Origin: Trichopria drosophilae
Taxonomy: Eukaryota; Arthropoda; Insecta; Hymenoptera; Diapriidae
NCBI GenBank assembly: GCA_030407085.1
Contig: CM059583.1
Coordinates: 208,752,001-208,816,000 of the forward strand
DNA length: 64,000 nt
Direction: 5' to 3'
Positions 26,601-37,722 of the stretch are shown in pieces. The notes below the pieces were generated by a model that saw only the letters and a program-made list of their open reading frames with translations, ran no database searches and was not told where the DNA came from. Position numbers and translations under genes: made by a program. How positions within the stretch are numbered: position 1 is the first letter of the stretch; each line of letters begins with the position of its first letter.

Positions 26601-29600
26601 AGTAAACGTGGAACGGAATAGCTGGCTGACTTGAATTCAATATAGTTTTTATTTGACACGCACATTAATCGTCTCTTTGATTCACAGGTCTCCCACTCAC
26701 AGCACTAACAATGGAATTACTCCTGACTCGAAATTGATTCCGCCCAACAAACCACCGCCGTCTCGTCCGTCGATGCCGAACAACGACGACGTATCCGGCA
26801 ACCATTCCATTACAAACAACGGAAATGCTAACAGCCATAGCACTAGCACGCCAATAAATGTATCGAAGAGTAGTAGCTCTCACAATATCGCTACCCCTAC
26901 TGCTCGTCAACCGAAAGCGGTAAAAAAATGAATTGTTATATTTAGAACTTGATTTCCGTTTAAATCCGGCCTGTACCTGAGCGTTCTTTCCGATACGTGC
27001 AATTTAAACAAATATAAATCCTGTATAAAGTCAAAAATATAATCGTTACATTACTAATTGTAGCTCCGCCCGTCCGGAACGTTACCTACAATGTTAGTCG
27101 GCGGTCGTAGAGTACAACCACCGGTACCTCCGGTCCCCCCTCCTCAGGCCGTTACTTCTCTGCATAGTAGTAACGATAGTGGTTTTTCTAACGAACCACC
27201 TGTACAACCCGATATCGATTACAGTGACGATGAAGCTATGAGGTAAGCATTCTTTATTCCGATATTAAAGTATATACTGCATTTATTCTACTCAATCGAT
27301 ATGATCGATTGTAAAGACCCTGTCGTAGTACGCTTTTCATAGTCTAACTATCCGTTCGGCATGTTCGCGAGCTTTGTACAGAATCTCGCTTAATATTTCG
27401 CCGAGCCACGAGAGGAGAGATAATTCTCGAAAGTAGACTGTAAAAAGTATCTGTATTTTCCCGCCTCAACCTTTTATCTCGGTCGAGCTTACTCTTGGAT
27501 TATGTTCCGTTTATTTTTCTTTCGTTCTTTGTAGATTCCGCATGCGTTACTACGATCGATGGAATTAAACGCGTCGGTGGTGGCCACCTTCCTACGTCCC
27601 GTCTCTCCGGCACCTCTTCTGGCTTTTAAAGAGTCCAATCCTCATTCCTTCGCTCGATTCCACATCGAGTTACCTTCTTCACTTCATTTAGCACGTAGCG
27701 ATTCCAGTCTTCTTCTGGTTCTTGGTCTTTTGGCATTACCGCATTTTACTATTCTTTCTTTCTCTTTCTTCTTTTCTTCTCTACTTTATTCTCATACTTT
27801 ATATTCTCTTTTCCCCATTCGTTCTGTTCTTCTTTTTTGTTTTCTTTTATCTTCGTTTCACCACCCAATCCCCCAAAATAGACTACGAGGACGCAAAGCA
27901 GAACGGAAGCAAAAGGCGCAAAGTCAGCAAAAGCACCACCACCATCACCAGCAACAACAGCAGATGGCAAGGGAAGAGAAGGCCATGTCCGAGTCCAAGG
28001 ATTGGGAGAATGACTCCTGGAAGACCATTCCAAGAGACGACAAATCTTGGCGCGTATATCGAAATGCGATGGATCTTTGGCCCGAAACGAATTCGACGCG
28101 TCGTAGCGTCGAGAAAAGCGATACGTGCGATACGCGAAACGGTAAACGCCCGGATTCCGAAGATAGGCGAATCAACAGAAACAATAAAAATATTGACGAT
28201 AATGAAGTTCATATGAGAAAGGATAGAAAACATATTGCTAAGAATGAATTTGAAAATTCTCGAAATCGTTCGAATGGAGAGGGTCGAGGCGGAAAATACT
28301 CTATCAACGAAGATCAGCCACGGGGCTATGGACGACGAAACAACGAAGAGCGCAATGCAGACACTAATAAACGCAACCATCGAGATATTGAAACGGAAGA
28401 TGATGACATCGAAGTTGAAGAAGAAGAGGAGGAGGATGAAGAAACATACGGGACAGGAACAGAATATACAGAAAAATATGATAGTAATAAATATTATGAA
28501 AATACAACTGTCCATCAAGAACAAACCGCACGTCGAAACACATACCACTGTGAAGACCAAAGAAGAAAATATGAAAATGACAAGAGTTCAGGCAGCTCAT
28601 CCGCGACCGAATCTGAGGACGGCAGCACCATAACCATGCCGGAAACTGGCAGAAAAGTCGAACAGATTGCCCAGAAATTGGAGCAGACGGCACAAAAATA
28701 TGCACGAGAGTTAAGTCCACCAAAATTCATTGAGCGCAGAAATGAATATAAAAATGTCGACCATGAGGACAAATCACCTATCAATTATCCGAGATACGAC
28801 AATAGAGATCAACGAGGGCGTTCAGAACCACGACAGAACATTCGGGATCGAGGTAGAGACAGAGAATCCGAGAGGGAAAGGGAGAGATTCTTCGAAAAGG
28901 CAATGTCGTCGCAAACTTCGACATTGACGCACGACCGAGAACGAGACAAGAATCGTAACATGGAACGATCGCCTAACCGACGTATGGAGGTGCCACGTCC
29001 ACCATCGGAGGAAGCTCCGGAACGCCCTAGTGAAAACCGACGATTTAGGGAACGAAGATACTCGGAAAAGGAAGAAATTTACGGCGAAACAGGCAGATTC
29101 GTAGTCGAAGCTGAACCGATAGAGAAAGATCGAGGTTACGAGTCCAACTTCGAGACTAAACTGGAGAGAAGTAAAATCATACAACGCCATGGATACCCAA
29201 AAGTTTCTCGGCCAGCGGAACATCTCGATAAAAATGGCATGACCGAGAGAAACGATCCAAACAATAACAGCCTGAAAGTTAATAACAGAAAGCCGACATT
29301 ACCACGACAGAGCACCGCGATGGGTCATATGATACAAACAGGTCGCATGTTTGATCTAGATGCCAAGAGCCCGAAGCTTGTTAAAAGGACCAAATCTTTT
29401 TGGAGATTCCGTAGAGATTCGGAGGTTCTTGAGGGAATGGCATTGTGGCAACATCGATCGCTTGTCGATATTCCAAAAGTGTTGAAAAAAGATGATAGAG
29501 AAGAAAGCGCTAAAAACGCGAACGAAGAGACATCGAGAAAGTCCAGTAGTGACGGGAGTCCTGAATCACAGCATCGCACCCTTGAAAGAAAGAACAGCGA

Positions 29601-30870
29601 CGACACAATCACTAACGAACGACTCGAAATGGATGAACCGAAACCAGCCGAAAGAATGCATGTTCCAGAAAAGCCCATTGAATATTTCGATGATTTTCCA
29701 ACACCGGCAGAAAGGCCCAAAAGAGGCCCAACCGTCGAGCGCACCGAATACCGAGTTCGTCAGGAAGAACGACAATACTTTGTCGGAAACGTCTCGCGCA
29801 AAGCCATAATTGAAAATGAACGAAAGCGGAGCCTGGAAGCAAAACGAAGCATGATCGTTGCCGAATTGAAGGAGAACAACGAAGCAAAAAGAAATAACGA
29901 ACGAAGAAAAAAAGTGTATGGTGCAGATGACGACGACGGCCTCCTCATCCAAAATTTGACGGAAACCGAAGCTTCTGACGAAGAGTCAACATATAGTTGC
30001 ATTATTGTCAAGGACCAAGCAGTGAGCGAAAAAACTTTGCTACCGAGAACAAAACTTAGAAGAGACAGCGAGCGGGAACGAGGGAGTGATCGAGAAAGAG
30101 AAAGAAACCGAGACCGAGAAAGAGGAAGAAGTAGAGACAAAAACACTTGCGGACCATGGTATGATCTTTGGGGCGTCGACGAGTCTGTTAACAATAAGAA
30201 GAAGAAAAAGAAGCAGCAGTAAAACAACTCTCAATGAACCATTATATTAATCTTTTGATTTTTATCTATTTTAATTTTGTATTATGCCTCGATCCCTGCC
30301 TCCATCATTGTTTTGAGAATTTTCATAACGAGCCGATAGCCGTCGCTAAAATTTTTATCGCCGTTTAATTACGAATTTCATATCCGTAGTAACCGTTGAT
30401 GCTCATCTCTTTGTGTTTTATGTTAGTTAAAGAAATCTGAATCGCTGTAACGAAACTAGTATAGAATATTAATTTTTTTTACTAACAGTTTATTATACTA
30501 CGTCAATCAACAAGTAAATATCATAAGTAATAATATAACTCAGTTCAACAATTGTCGAATTGTTCGTATCGAAGAATTGTAAGAATTCTAATTCTATAAG
30601 AATACATGCGTGCGGATTATCGGTTACTAGCTGATGCTGCGTAATTTGGGAATAAGTACCCAAACTGAATTTGACATGGATTTTCATGGCTAGTTTCGTT
30701 TTTACATATGCTGCTTGTCGGCTAGCGTTTGTAGAGCATGGTTGTCGCATCCGTACACGAAGCTCGTGTCGGCCCGACTAACTTAACTTTCTTCCAGGAC
30801 CAACGCCTTTGCCACAGTTAAGCTGCGCAAGACAAAGACCAACGACCGCTCGGCACCGGCGCTCTCGTAA
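17616..30870 (+). CDS. IRSp53: IRSp53/BAIAP2-like I-BAR and SH3 adaptor, spliced, 5' part outside window
   Basis: I join nine common exons (17616-17677, 24056-24127, 24212-24415, 24700-24891, 25153-25378, 26102-26287, 26495-26597, 26688-26919, 27064-27242) into one 484-codon frame; every junction is in phase and flanked by AG and GT. The first four exons encode the second half of the IMD/I-BAR domain (VEVYKEIHEQEMNILKAFYV, KKQRKKS, TQERRRYGFVLERQC), which in this family binds phosphoinositide membranes and induces protrusions. Exons 6-7 encode the SH3 domain (ALFAYISSGENQLSFHEGDL, GWFPLAY), which in homologues recruits WAVE/Ena-type actin regulators downstream of Rac/Cdc42. Three alternative last exons follow. 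The family normally has ~100 further residues at the N-terminus, missing here. SH3 with IMD argues for IRSp53 rather than MIM/MTSS1. Confidence 0.93.
17678..24055 (+). other. Intron of IRSp53 (6.4 kb)
   Basis: The intron is bounded by GTAAGT at 17678 and TTCTGTTTTAG before 24056. It contains AT-rich DNA, a GC-richer patch at about 22740-23350, and at 21997-22361 a possible terminal-repeat fragment (ACAGGGTGGTCCAAAAGTATG on the left, an inverted AGGGTGT on the right). I see no nested gene. Confidence 0.75.
24056..24127 (+). CDS. IRSp53: IRSp53 exon, IMD
   Basis: 24 codons, phase 0 at both ends: LKAFYVDMLVPLETNLEKD then TKVVQ. Acceptor TTCTGTTTTAG, donor GTAATA. It corresponds to the human segment MLKSFHNELLTQLEQKVELD. 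Confidence 0.93.
24212..24415 (+). CDS. IRSp53: IRSp53 exon, IMD with basic patch
   Basis: 68 codons, phase 0. It starts SEQKKFMQQHKTRSETYSKA and contains the basic run MKKQRKKSRS, the counterpart of LKKLRKKSQGS in human IRSp53 and part of the membrane-binding surface in the family. It ends SKLDAFCEQSLKN before GTACGT. Confidence 0.95.
24700..24891 (+). CDS. IRSp53: IRSp53 exon, last IMD helix
   Basis: 64 codons, phase 0, AMTQERRRYGFVLERQCSLA onward. The ERRR-F-VLERQC pattern matches human ERRRFCFLVEKQC, the most recognisable IMD signature. It ends SVEDMFASRLR before GTAAAT. Confidence 0.95.
25153..25378 (+). CDS. IRSp53: IRSp53 exon, linker between IMD and SH3
   Basis: 75 codons plus one base. 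It begins QVSFWPDDDENGG and continues as a Ser/Pro/Asn-rich, presumably disordered linker with basic phosphosite-like stretches (RKTRSMDSS, RARSEANLH). I do not see a clear CRIB motif of the vertebrate type. Confidence 0.88.
26102..26287 (+). CDS. IRSp53: IRSp53 exon, first half of SH3
   Basis: Two bases complete Glu, then VPETPPRPRSMAPVS, a proline-rich lead, followed by the SH3 start LARALFAYISSGENQLSFHE and GDLIALMG. The ALFAY and LSFHEGDLI motifs are standard SH3 positions. Acceptor TTTCCACAG, donor GTTAGT. Confidence 0.92.
26495..26597 (+). CDS. IRSp53: IRSp53 exon, second half of SH3
   Basis: It encodes DRQKGWQFGENLRTQSSGWF then PLAYTEYFLDDPLS. The GW and GWFP-Y motifs complete the SH3 fold (human counterpart GWHYGESEKTKMRGWFPFSY). 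Donor GTAAGT after a two-base partial codon. Confidence 0.93.
26688..26919 (+). CDS. IRSp53: IRSp53 exon, proline/serine/asparagine linker
   Basis: One base completes Ser, then 77 codons rich in S, T, N and P, including the SH3-ligand-like stretch IPPNKPPPSRPSMP. I end the exon after GCG at GTAAAA because only this donor keeps frame with the next exon; reading on gives a stop three codons later. Confidence 0.8.
27064..27242 (+). CDS. IRSp53: IRSp53 exon carrying the shared donor for three tails
   Basis: LRPSGTLPTMLVGGRRVQPP, then a PPVPPVPPPQ run and SNDSGFSNEPPVQPDIDYSD DEAM. It ends after ATG AG, leaving a two-base partial codon at a strong GTAAGC donor. Three downstream acceptors all supply the third base in frame. 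Confidence 0.9.
27535..27568 (+). CDS. IRSp53: IRSp53 alternative last exon, short 11-residue tail
   Basis: The acceptor TTCGTTCTTTGTAG has a good pyrimidine tract. Joined to 27242 it reads RFRMRYYDRWN and stops (TAA 27566-27568). The tail is short, basic and aromatic. It could be a genuine isoform end or a cryptic acceptor; cDNA would decide. Confidence 0.55.
27882..30222 (+). CDS. IRSp53: IRSp53 alternative last exon, ~780-residue charged tail
   Basis: After a long pyrimidine-rich tract and CCCCAAAATAG, the exon starts in the phase needed by the donor at 27243 (AG+A gives Arg, then LRGRKAERKQKAQ). It stays open for 779 codons. The tail is dominated by K, R, E, D and N, with a His/Gln run (KHHHHHQQQQQ), an acidic run near 28411-28444, and less repetitive blocks that look constrained (KRTKSFWRFRRDSEVLEG, MALWQHRSLVDIPK, STYSCIIVKDQAVSEKTLLP). 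It ends CGPWYDLWGVDESVNN plus a lysine run. The frame also happens to be open upstream to 27559, but that part is polypyrimidine intron. Predicted disordered and coiled; function unknown. Confidence 0.8.
30798..30870 (+). CDS. IRSp53: IRSp53 alternative last exon, WH2-like C-terminus
   Basis: The acceptor CTTTCTTCCAG is followed by one base completing Arg, then 23 residues containing FATVKLRKTKTNDRSAP and a TAA at 30868-30870. This closely matches the C-terminus of vertebrate BAIAP2L1/IRSp53 (KLRPTVTNDRSAP) and MTSS1 (KLKKTTTNDRSAP), a WH2-like actin-binding motif. It is the conserved, presumably ancestral end of the protein. Confidence 0.9.
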
Positions 30871-31253
30871 AATGTGATTCGCTTTTTCAACACTGTTTCT
30901 TTCAATCAAACAGACGTTATTCATTTTATTTCGAATTTTCCCATAAATTTTTAAGACATTTCGGATGCACTGGTTTCCGATTCCCGTAAGAGCGTATTTT
31001 GATATTATCTTAGGTTTATAGCATTTAGACGATCGCGTCGGTTCCTGGTCGTCTCCAGCATTCTTCCATATAAACGAATCGAGAATTTCGAGTTCACGTG
31101 GATCGTCCGTCCAAGAAATGTAATTTTCACGTTACCGGGGTAAATCGATCGAACCGACAGGAGACGAGCGATGGTCAAATGTGTCGGGTACACGAAACAT
31201 TTCGCCATCATACATCGCTTCGAGTTCGAAATGACATGTAATTCAAGTTTCAG

Positions 31254-31349
31254 CCAAGTTCCCGATCGTAAAGACACGAACGTCTCTGCGCCTCGCCGTT
31301 TTTTACCCGACGGAAGTTCCAGCTACCGTCGAGTACCAGGGCAATTGTC
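31254..31349 (+). CDS. Candidate extra alternative exon of IRSp53
   Basis: A 96-base open segment lies between TTCAAGTTTCAG and a strong GTAAGT donor. Entered from the donor at 27243 it reads SQVPDRKDTNVSAPRRFLPD and on without a stop, and it leaves in the same phase. It could be a cassette used when the WH2 exon is skipped, but I find no following exon, so it may be chance. Confidence 0.25.
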
Positions 31350-33747
31350 GTAAGTTTGCCGATTTTACGCTTGGCTATCTTCCCGGCTAATTTCGGTCCT
31401 TATTCGTTACACCTTTCATTCAGTGCACTCGAGAGCTTTGCTTTACTCTCCCCCTTCTCGAGAGAGAAGGAGTTTGAGGAACGCAGAATTCATGCAATGT
31501 TTTTATTTTTCAAAAATTCATCGTCATTTCAGATATTTCATTAAAGTGATAGGTCACTTAAAATATTTATTATATAATTTATTATTGTGTCGCATATGTA
31601 TGCTGCACGGGAAGGTCATCAAGCTCAACTCTAGAAACTGATATTAAAATGAATCGTATGATTTTTAAATACAGTTGAAAGTAAAGACATTCGGGTGTTG
31701 TATGAACAATTTAAAACAATCAAACGAGCGTTATAAATTCTTTAATACTAGGGCACATTGCATAGTAATGAATATGATGACAATGGTATACATTAATATT
31801 ACGCAATCATGTGTAAATTAATTTCATGTTGCAGTCACGTTTCTTCCCATCATGAAACACATTATTTTTTTTACGTATTCTTTATTAGAAATAACATTGT
31901 CCGCGATGTCTGTTCTAAATAATTATAATAATATTCTTGTTTTATATTGATTTTTTTGTTATACTATTTTTTTTGTATTATTTTTTTAACGTTATTTTTT
32001 AAAATTATTTATTCTTATTAATTATTCCTGTTATTAAATAATATATAATATAGTAAATTATTAATAAATTTAATTACATCTCGTTGTTGCTTCTTATTAG
32101 GCTTTCGGATTTTTAGATTATTTATTACATGAATAACAACATGTGCAAATACATTTCAATTGCATGTCAGGTGCAAATTAAGCACTTATTAAACGGTTTA
32201 TTATAAATAATAAAGAAAGCCTTGCAAAATGTTTCCGTGAATAATGTTATAAATAATTTTTATAAGAAGAAGTTAAGTAATGTTATATATATATGTATTG
32301 TACAATATATACAATGTAATTTTCCTAAGTATTTTACGTGAAGCAGTTACGCATATTAACTTAATATATATTAAATATTACTATATGCTATTTTCTTCTA
32401 AGTATATTTAATTAATTAATTAATACTGAATATTTATGCTCTCCGGAATTCCATCTATAACTAATTTAAAATTATTATTATTCTTAAGATAATTTTCTTC
32501 ACATGTTGTTTAATACACAATTTTTAACGTATATATTGCATACAGTATACGAAATATTTCCTTAATTACGATCGTGCACTTAAAATTACGTAATTACTGA
32601 CGGTTTAACATCATTTAGACACTTTATAACAGTAAAGAAATAAGACAGATTTCTGCTGTTTCTACTGCCAATGACAAATCAGTTTTATCAAATCATCATA
32701 ATCACATATTAACAACGCCATGATTAATTGTTGAGATGTGCTAAAGGCAATATAACGCTCATTTGACCTATTGGCTGCACGTTTGTCAAATGACTTTAAA
32801 CGACATACTCGAACTCGAAGCTGAATTAACGTAACCAATGAAAGTCGTCATCTGCAATTGATCTGTGAATATTCGAATTAATGTGCGAAATGTTGGCGGT
32901 ACTATAAAAGTGCACTACGTCCCGTTTTCGACTTTATTCGGCAGGGATTTGCCAATTTTTGTCAATGTATTGCGCGTATACAATGCCCAAACAAACTACC
33001 AATCGTATTATTTTAAATCAGTTCAGTCGCGTAAAAAATTGTGGAATTTGTTATCTCGGTCGTGGGCAGATTTATTACAAATCTGATGGATTTTTTTTGT
33101 CGAAATAAATGCTGACTATATTCATATTAAATTGTTATTTATGACCTCATAATTTGCAGGAATACACTACAGCTCTTAGTGTATTAGTACAGTTGTATTA
33201 GTGAATATAACGACGATTAATGAAATAATTCGATTGGAAGTTTAGTTTAAAACAGGAGATTTTGATTCAAGCGCGTTGGAAATGTTGAGCCCGCAGGCGT
33301 TTTTCGAAATCCGTCGATTTTCACGTCGGATCTATTGTGTACATTTATACGATATATTTCGAGCGAGAACAAGCGTACCTAGCGCATATAATTACCAATC
33401 GCGAAATCACATCCTCTCGGTCTTGTGCGCGGCCGTCATAATTCTGTAATCCGATTGCCTGAGATCGAAGGGAAATAGCCGATTACAAGCGTTTTGTATA
33501 GCTTTGCGAGGGATGAAATACAGATAAAGTTTATAATATATGTACACATACATAAATTATTATTATAGAAATGTATGTTGTATATCATATGTACATTAAT
33601 TATATATTATTATAAATAAAGAAGAAGATAACGGTTTAGGACGTCCTTTTATATGCCTGCACTAAATAGGCACCCTATATATACCGTAATTCCGGGAAAC
33701 GATGTTCCTACCTGAATAATATCGTCTAAATGTAAGTAAATGAAGAT
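31350..33747. other. AT-rich non-coding DNA
   Basis: No supported gene. It is very AT-rich between 31850 and 32700, with a slightly GC-richer patch around 33240-33500. It may include the IRSp53 3' region, but I see no convincing polyadenylation site close to 30870. Confidence 0.55.
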
Positions 33748-34156
33748 ATGAAAGAAACATCTTTAGATGGTGCATCGGCGCCGGAAGTGGACTTACTGCT
33801 ACGGTCTCTGGCGGAAACTGTGCAGCCGGCTGTTCTCGGCGATTTACTACTTGCGGCCTATTTAGTGGCGTTTGGTTATAGACTAGATAGACTAACAAGA
33901 AAATCAGAAATTGTTAATATAAGGACCACGTGTACAACCATATGCGTTTTACATACATTCAATATATATTACTGTTATTATTTATACCTTTACAAGTTGT
34001 TATTTCCTTGATAATCCCATCCAACCTGTTTTAAAGTTGCAGGAAAATAGAAAAGAGCAACAGGTCTATGAAGTTCTCCTTTTTAATATAGTACTATTTA
34101 ATGCAGTACTTAATATAGTAATTTCTAATACTTTAGTACATTTAGGACACAGGTAA
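33748..34156 (+). CDS. Possible small two-exon gene, ~92-residue protein with two hydrophobic segments
   Basis: Exon 1 (33748-33912) encodes 55 residues with mixed, coding-like codon use: MKETSLDGASAPEVDLLLRS, then AVLGDLLLAAYLVAFGY, then RLDRLTRKSEI. Exon 2 (from 34043, after TTTAAAGTTGCAG) reads ENRKEQQVYEVLLFNIVLF then NAVLNIVISNTLVHLGHR. Both exons are phase 0 if the donor is GTTAAT at 33913, which is a weak donor. Two hydrophobic stretches suggest a small membrane protein. A GTAAGT at 34153 and an acceptor at 34452 could add a 3' UTR exon ending near AATAAA at 34697. I do not recognise the family. Confidence 0.42.
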
Positions 34157-37100
34157 GTGCTTCAAGCCAGTCTTGTGAAACCATTTAGAAAATAATTTAG
34201 ACAGTTGTAAATTGATATATTTTTCATTAATTGTTCTTAATGTGTTCTTATACACTGAAAGAACGGTGTAGTTCTGAGCATCAGACGATTAGTCGAAACA
34301 ACGATACTATATGAGTGTAAGGGTTATTATTACTAATTGTCGTAGTGCCAGTGAAATTCAAAATCATTGTTGGGATTTCTGCATCGATCCATGATGAATG
34401 TTGTATAAAATTTGAAGGAAAAACAAATTGCGTAAATAATTTTTCATTACAGATAATTTTGTTCAAACTTGATGCATTCGTACACAAATTATGTAGATAG
34501 TTCTGTGGTGGTATAGAAAAAGGACCCAAGTCCATTATTTTTTGAAAACCGAGATAACTACATTTTTAGTGAAAGAAAGAATTAGGGTTCGTTCATAACA
34601 CATCTTTTAAGAGAGTATTCAAGATGCGTTATTGCAGTTTTCCAATAAAGCATCTTGAATGTAAAATCCTATTCTACTACCGACTGATATCGAAATAATA
34701 AAATGTGTTCATAGCCTTATGTCTTAGTGAGTTTTGATCCAAAATAACCTGAGGTTTTGCGAAATTATCTGTAAGATGTATTTTCTATTTTGTATTTGTA
34801 TAACATATTTTCGAAATACAAGAAAACTATATGTCACCTTTAATCACACATGGGACAAAGTTAACACAAGTAATCTATTATAAGTTCTTTTAAATTAATG
34901 CAGAGTATTGATAAATCCAACCTTTCAGTAATGAATTATATTTATATACATAGTTTTATTTTGCTGCACAATGCCTATTTGTAACTTTAATAGACATCCG
35001 AATGTACACTGCGAGTAGTATTGAATAAGACGACGTAACTTCCATTGCAAATTGACAACTAACCGAAATCGAATTTCGCATGAACGGCGTCGTTGACAAG
35101 CTGTACAAAATTGGATCGCAGATTCCTTCAAAATAACGAATTTTCTGATCTTCTTTCGTCGAAGGGTTTCGCATCATCGTACGGAACTATGTGAACGTCA
35201 AAAGTTAGTGGGTTTTCCCGTGAGATAAGGATCTGGATATGTGCAGTTTGATGGATGTGAAATGGAGCAGAAGGCGCGACAACTTGAAAGTCTTCCCTCG
35301 TTCGCCAAGTCAGAAGAAAAGAAGTATGGAAGGATATAGGGCACGTGGCGAGAAAATAGAAGCCGATAAAAGTTCTCTGATAAAGTTACAAGCCCGTCAG
35401 CTACGTTCGAACAAACTTTTGGACGCTACTATTTCACAATATTCGAGACTGATTCGAAACATTTATTGCCGCAGTGACGATTATCATCGAAGTGGCAATT
35501 CGAAAGTTTAAATTGAATTATGAAAAACTTATGAATTGGAGGACAAATAATTTTGCTTAAGTTCTAGCAAACGGTTTGCTTATTTATTTTTATATTGGAA
35601 AAATGCTACATCATTATCACAAATTCCTAGATAGGACAATAAAATAACAATAAAAAACTGCTCTTTTAAAATATTGGATGATTATTTAATTAATCCTGAA
35701 GTATTTTAAATAATCAAAAAAATGTGTAAACATTTAAAAAATTATAACATCGTTAAACAGTTATATATAGAACTACATTACAGTATTTTTAACTCTTAAT
35801 TACGAAATATCCAGTCAATTTTAAGTCTGTTGAAGTCTGTGAAGCATTTTGTAAAAGCTTCCGAAAAGGAGCTTTTTCTAGTGGAGTAATCTTGGCTCAT
35901 TTCGTGACTTCGCGTCCTAGGGCGAAACATTTGGACGCGAATAATCGAGCTCTGGGCTCGTAATCGTAACAAAAAATGTCATCATCAGATGTGAAATGTC
36001 AATCTCCCAGACGTGTGACTAATAACTAAATACTAAAGCGATTAAAGCCATTACTTAACACTTTTCATTATGGTATCTATCTGGATCGACATTTATTTAA
36101 TTTTTTTATCTTTCAATTAATTAAAATATTATTTTGTTGCACCTTTGCAAAAAGTTGTTTTATCTAGACGAAATCTGTTCCACCATTTTGAATTTTCAAA
36201 ATCAAAGGTCAGATTCGTAACCGTAACCCCGGAAACGCTCGATTAACAAATTTCAGCTGCTTACCACGTAAAGAAAAATGTATGCTTCAGTAAATCAACA
36301 GTTGCTGTTTGAACATTCTGGTAGGAAATAACACAATAGCGAGTTCTAATTGACCAGCCACTGAAATCTGTACGGTACTGTGGATCACATTCTATTCATA
36401 ATTCGACTGGCGGTTCTCGATGACAACACCAGCGGATTACTATGCAACTACATCAATGGGAGATGAATGGTAAAATGTTGTCAAATACTGTATCTCTGCG
36501 TGTGACGTATGATATTCGCATTATATGTATATTTTATTATCCACCGAAATTGAAGTTTTCACTAACAACGTTTCATCATTCAATAAAAGCAAATAAATAA
36601 TTCGATTTCAGTAGTGCCTAGAAAATCCTTCAAAACCGAAAGTACGACAACCTCGCAGAAAAAACTTGGAACTCACCTAGAACCTACAACATCAAAATAT
36701 CTTCAGTTTGTACAAGTATAAATATATGCCAGTATTATTTTAATGTTTCTAGTGGGTTTCCTTCTACAGTGAAAAAGATTCGTGCTAACGCTAAGAACAA
36801 TAGGGTTGGGGTGGAAGGGTGGCGATTCAAGACGTTTTCACATAATAATATATATTTCATTTAGTTATATGTTTTAGTTATAATATTACATAAGTTCCAA
36901 GATTTCTTTTTGATTTTGATTCCAATTTGAATGTTTTTAATAATTAAATACGTGTGTTTAGTGAACTTAGATATGAATATATTGTGGAGTCGAACCATAA
37001 ATCGTTTATTAAAATAAGACCTGTCATAGGTATAACAAAAAATTTAGTTGTTCTCTAAGGCGTGCGTATATTTATATATGCGTTGTAAATTCACATTTTA

Positions 37101-37539
37101 CTTATATTTTATATATTTCCCTGTTCGGTTTACCACAATTATTGTCCGATTAGCGACCCGAAGAGGGGATAACCCTCTACCTAGGGGATGAAGGAAATAA
37201 GGGGATATGCTCTAGCACTCTGCTAATTAAAAACATACTCCAACATCAACGGACATAGCAGACGAGCATTACCGTAAGAGTTCACAAACTACTCAATAAT
37301 CTGGGCTGGAAATGGTAGTTCTATGAAAAGTGGAAGAATTGAGGGAGCTTATCTTTTAAATTGCGCTCGCATGTAAAATACGTCATAGTTTATTAGATTG
37401 TAATATATATTTTTCATGAGGTTTTTCATAAATCAATACGTCATATTTTAAACAAATTCTTAGTGCAAACAAGATATGACTACTTCAAAAGTACAAATTT
37501 TAATATTTTTTATTGATGTTTTGGCTGGCCTTCGGTCAG
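34157..37539. other. Non-coding, no gene seen
   Basis: The stretch includes a possible 3' UTR up to about 34720. The open frame at 35239-35511 (90 residues, basic) has no recognised domain. At 36181-36232, inverted, is a diverged copy of the AAAATGGCGG-type unit described at 38367-38482. Confidence 0.5.
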
Positions 37540-37722
37540 GTCTAAGTTTTGAAAATACCAATTTTATCACAATTTCTTGAACTGTTATTAGTAGAATATG
37601 CCTGAATCTGTGCTTCACCAAATTTCCTGAGCTGTGACTGGTCCAAACATTCTGAGCTAAGATTGGGCACAATTTTTTAATCTGTGATTGGTCCCAATTT
37701 CCTAAACTGTGATTGATCAGAT
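37540..37722 (-). repeat. Inverted, decayed stretch of the 25 bp satellite
   Basis: About seven diverged units read CCAAATTTCCTGAGCTGTGA, TTGGTCCCAATTTCCTAAAC and similar. This is the reverse complement of the satellite at 38505-42381. It lies outside the transposon end at 38282 and in the opposite orientation. Confidence 0.8.

Noticed and set aside
27559..27881. Methionine start and hydrophobic N-terminus of an 887-codon frame continuing into the long IRSp53 tail
   Set aside because: This part is a pyrimidine-rich intron ending in an acceptor at 27881. The exon in phase with the upstream donor starts at 27882, so the hydrophobic leader is not protein.
27883..28560. Several minus-strand open frames opposite the IRSp53 long tail
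   Set aside because: Shadow frames of the charged plus-strand coding sequence; Phe/Leu/Ser-rich complements with no motif.
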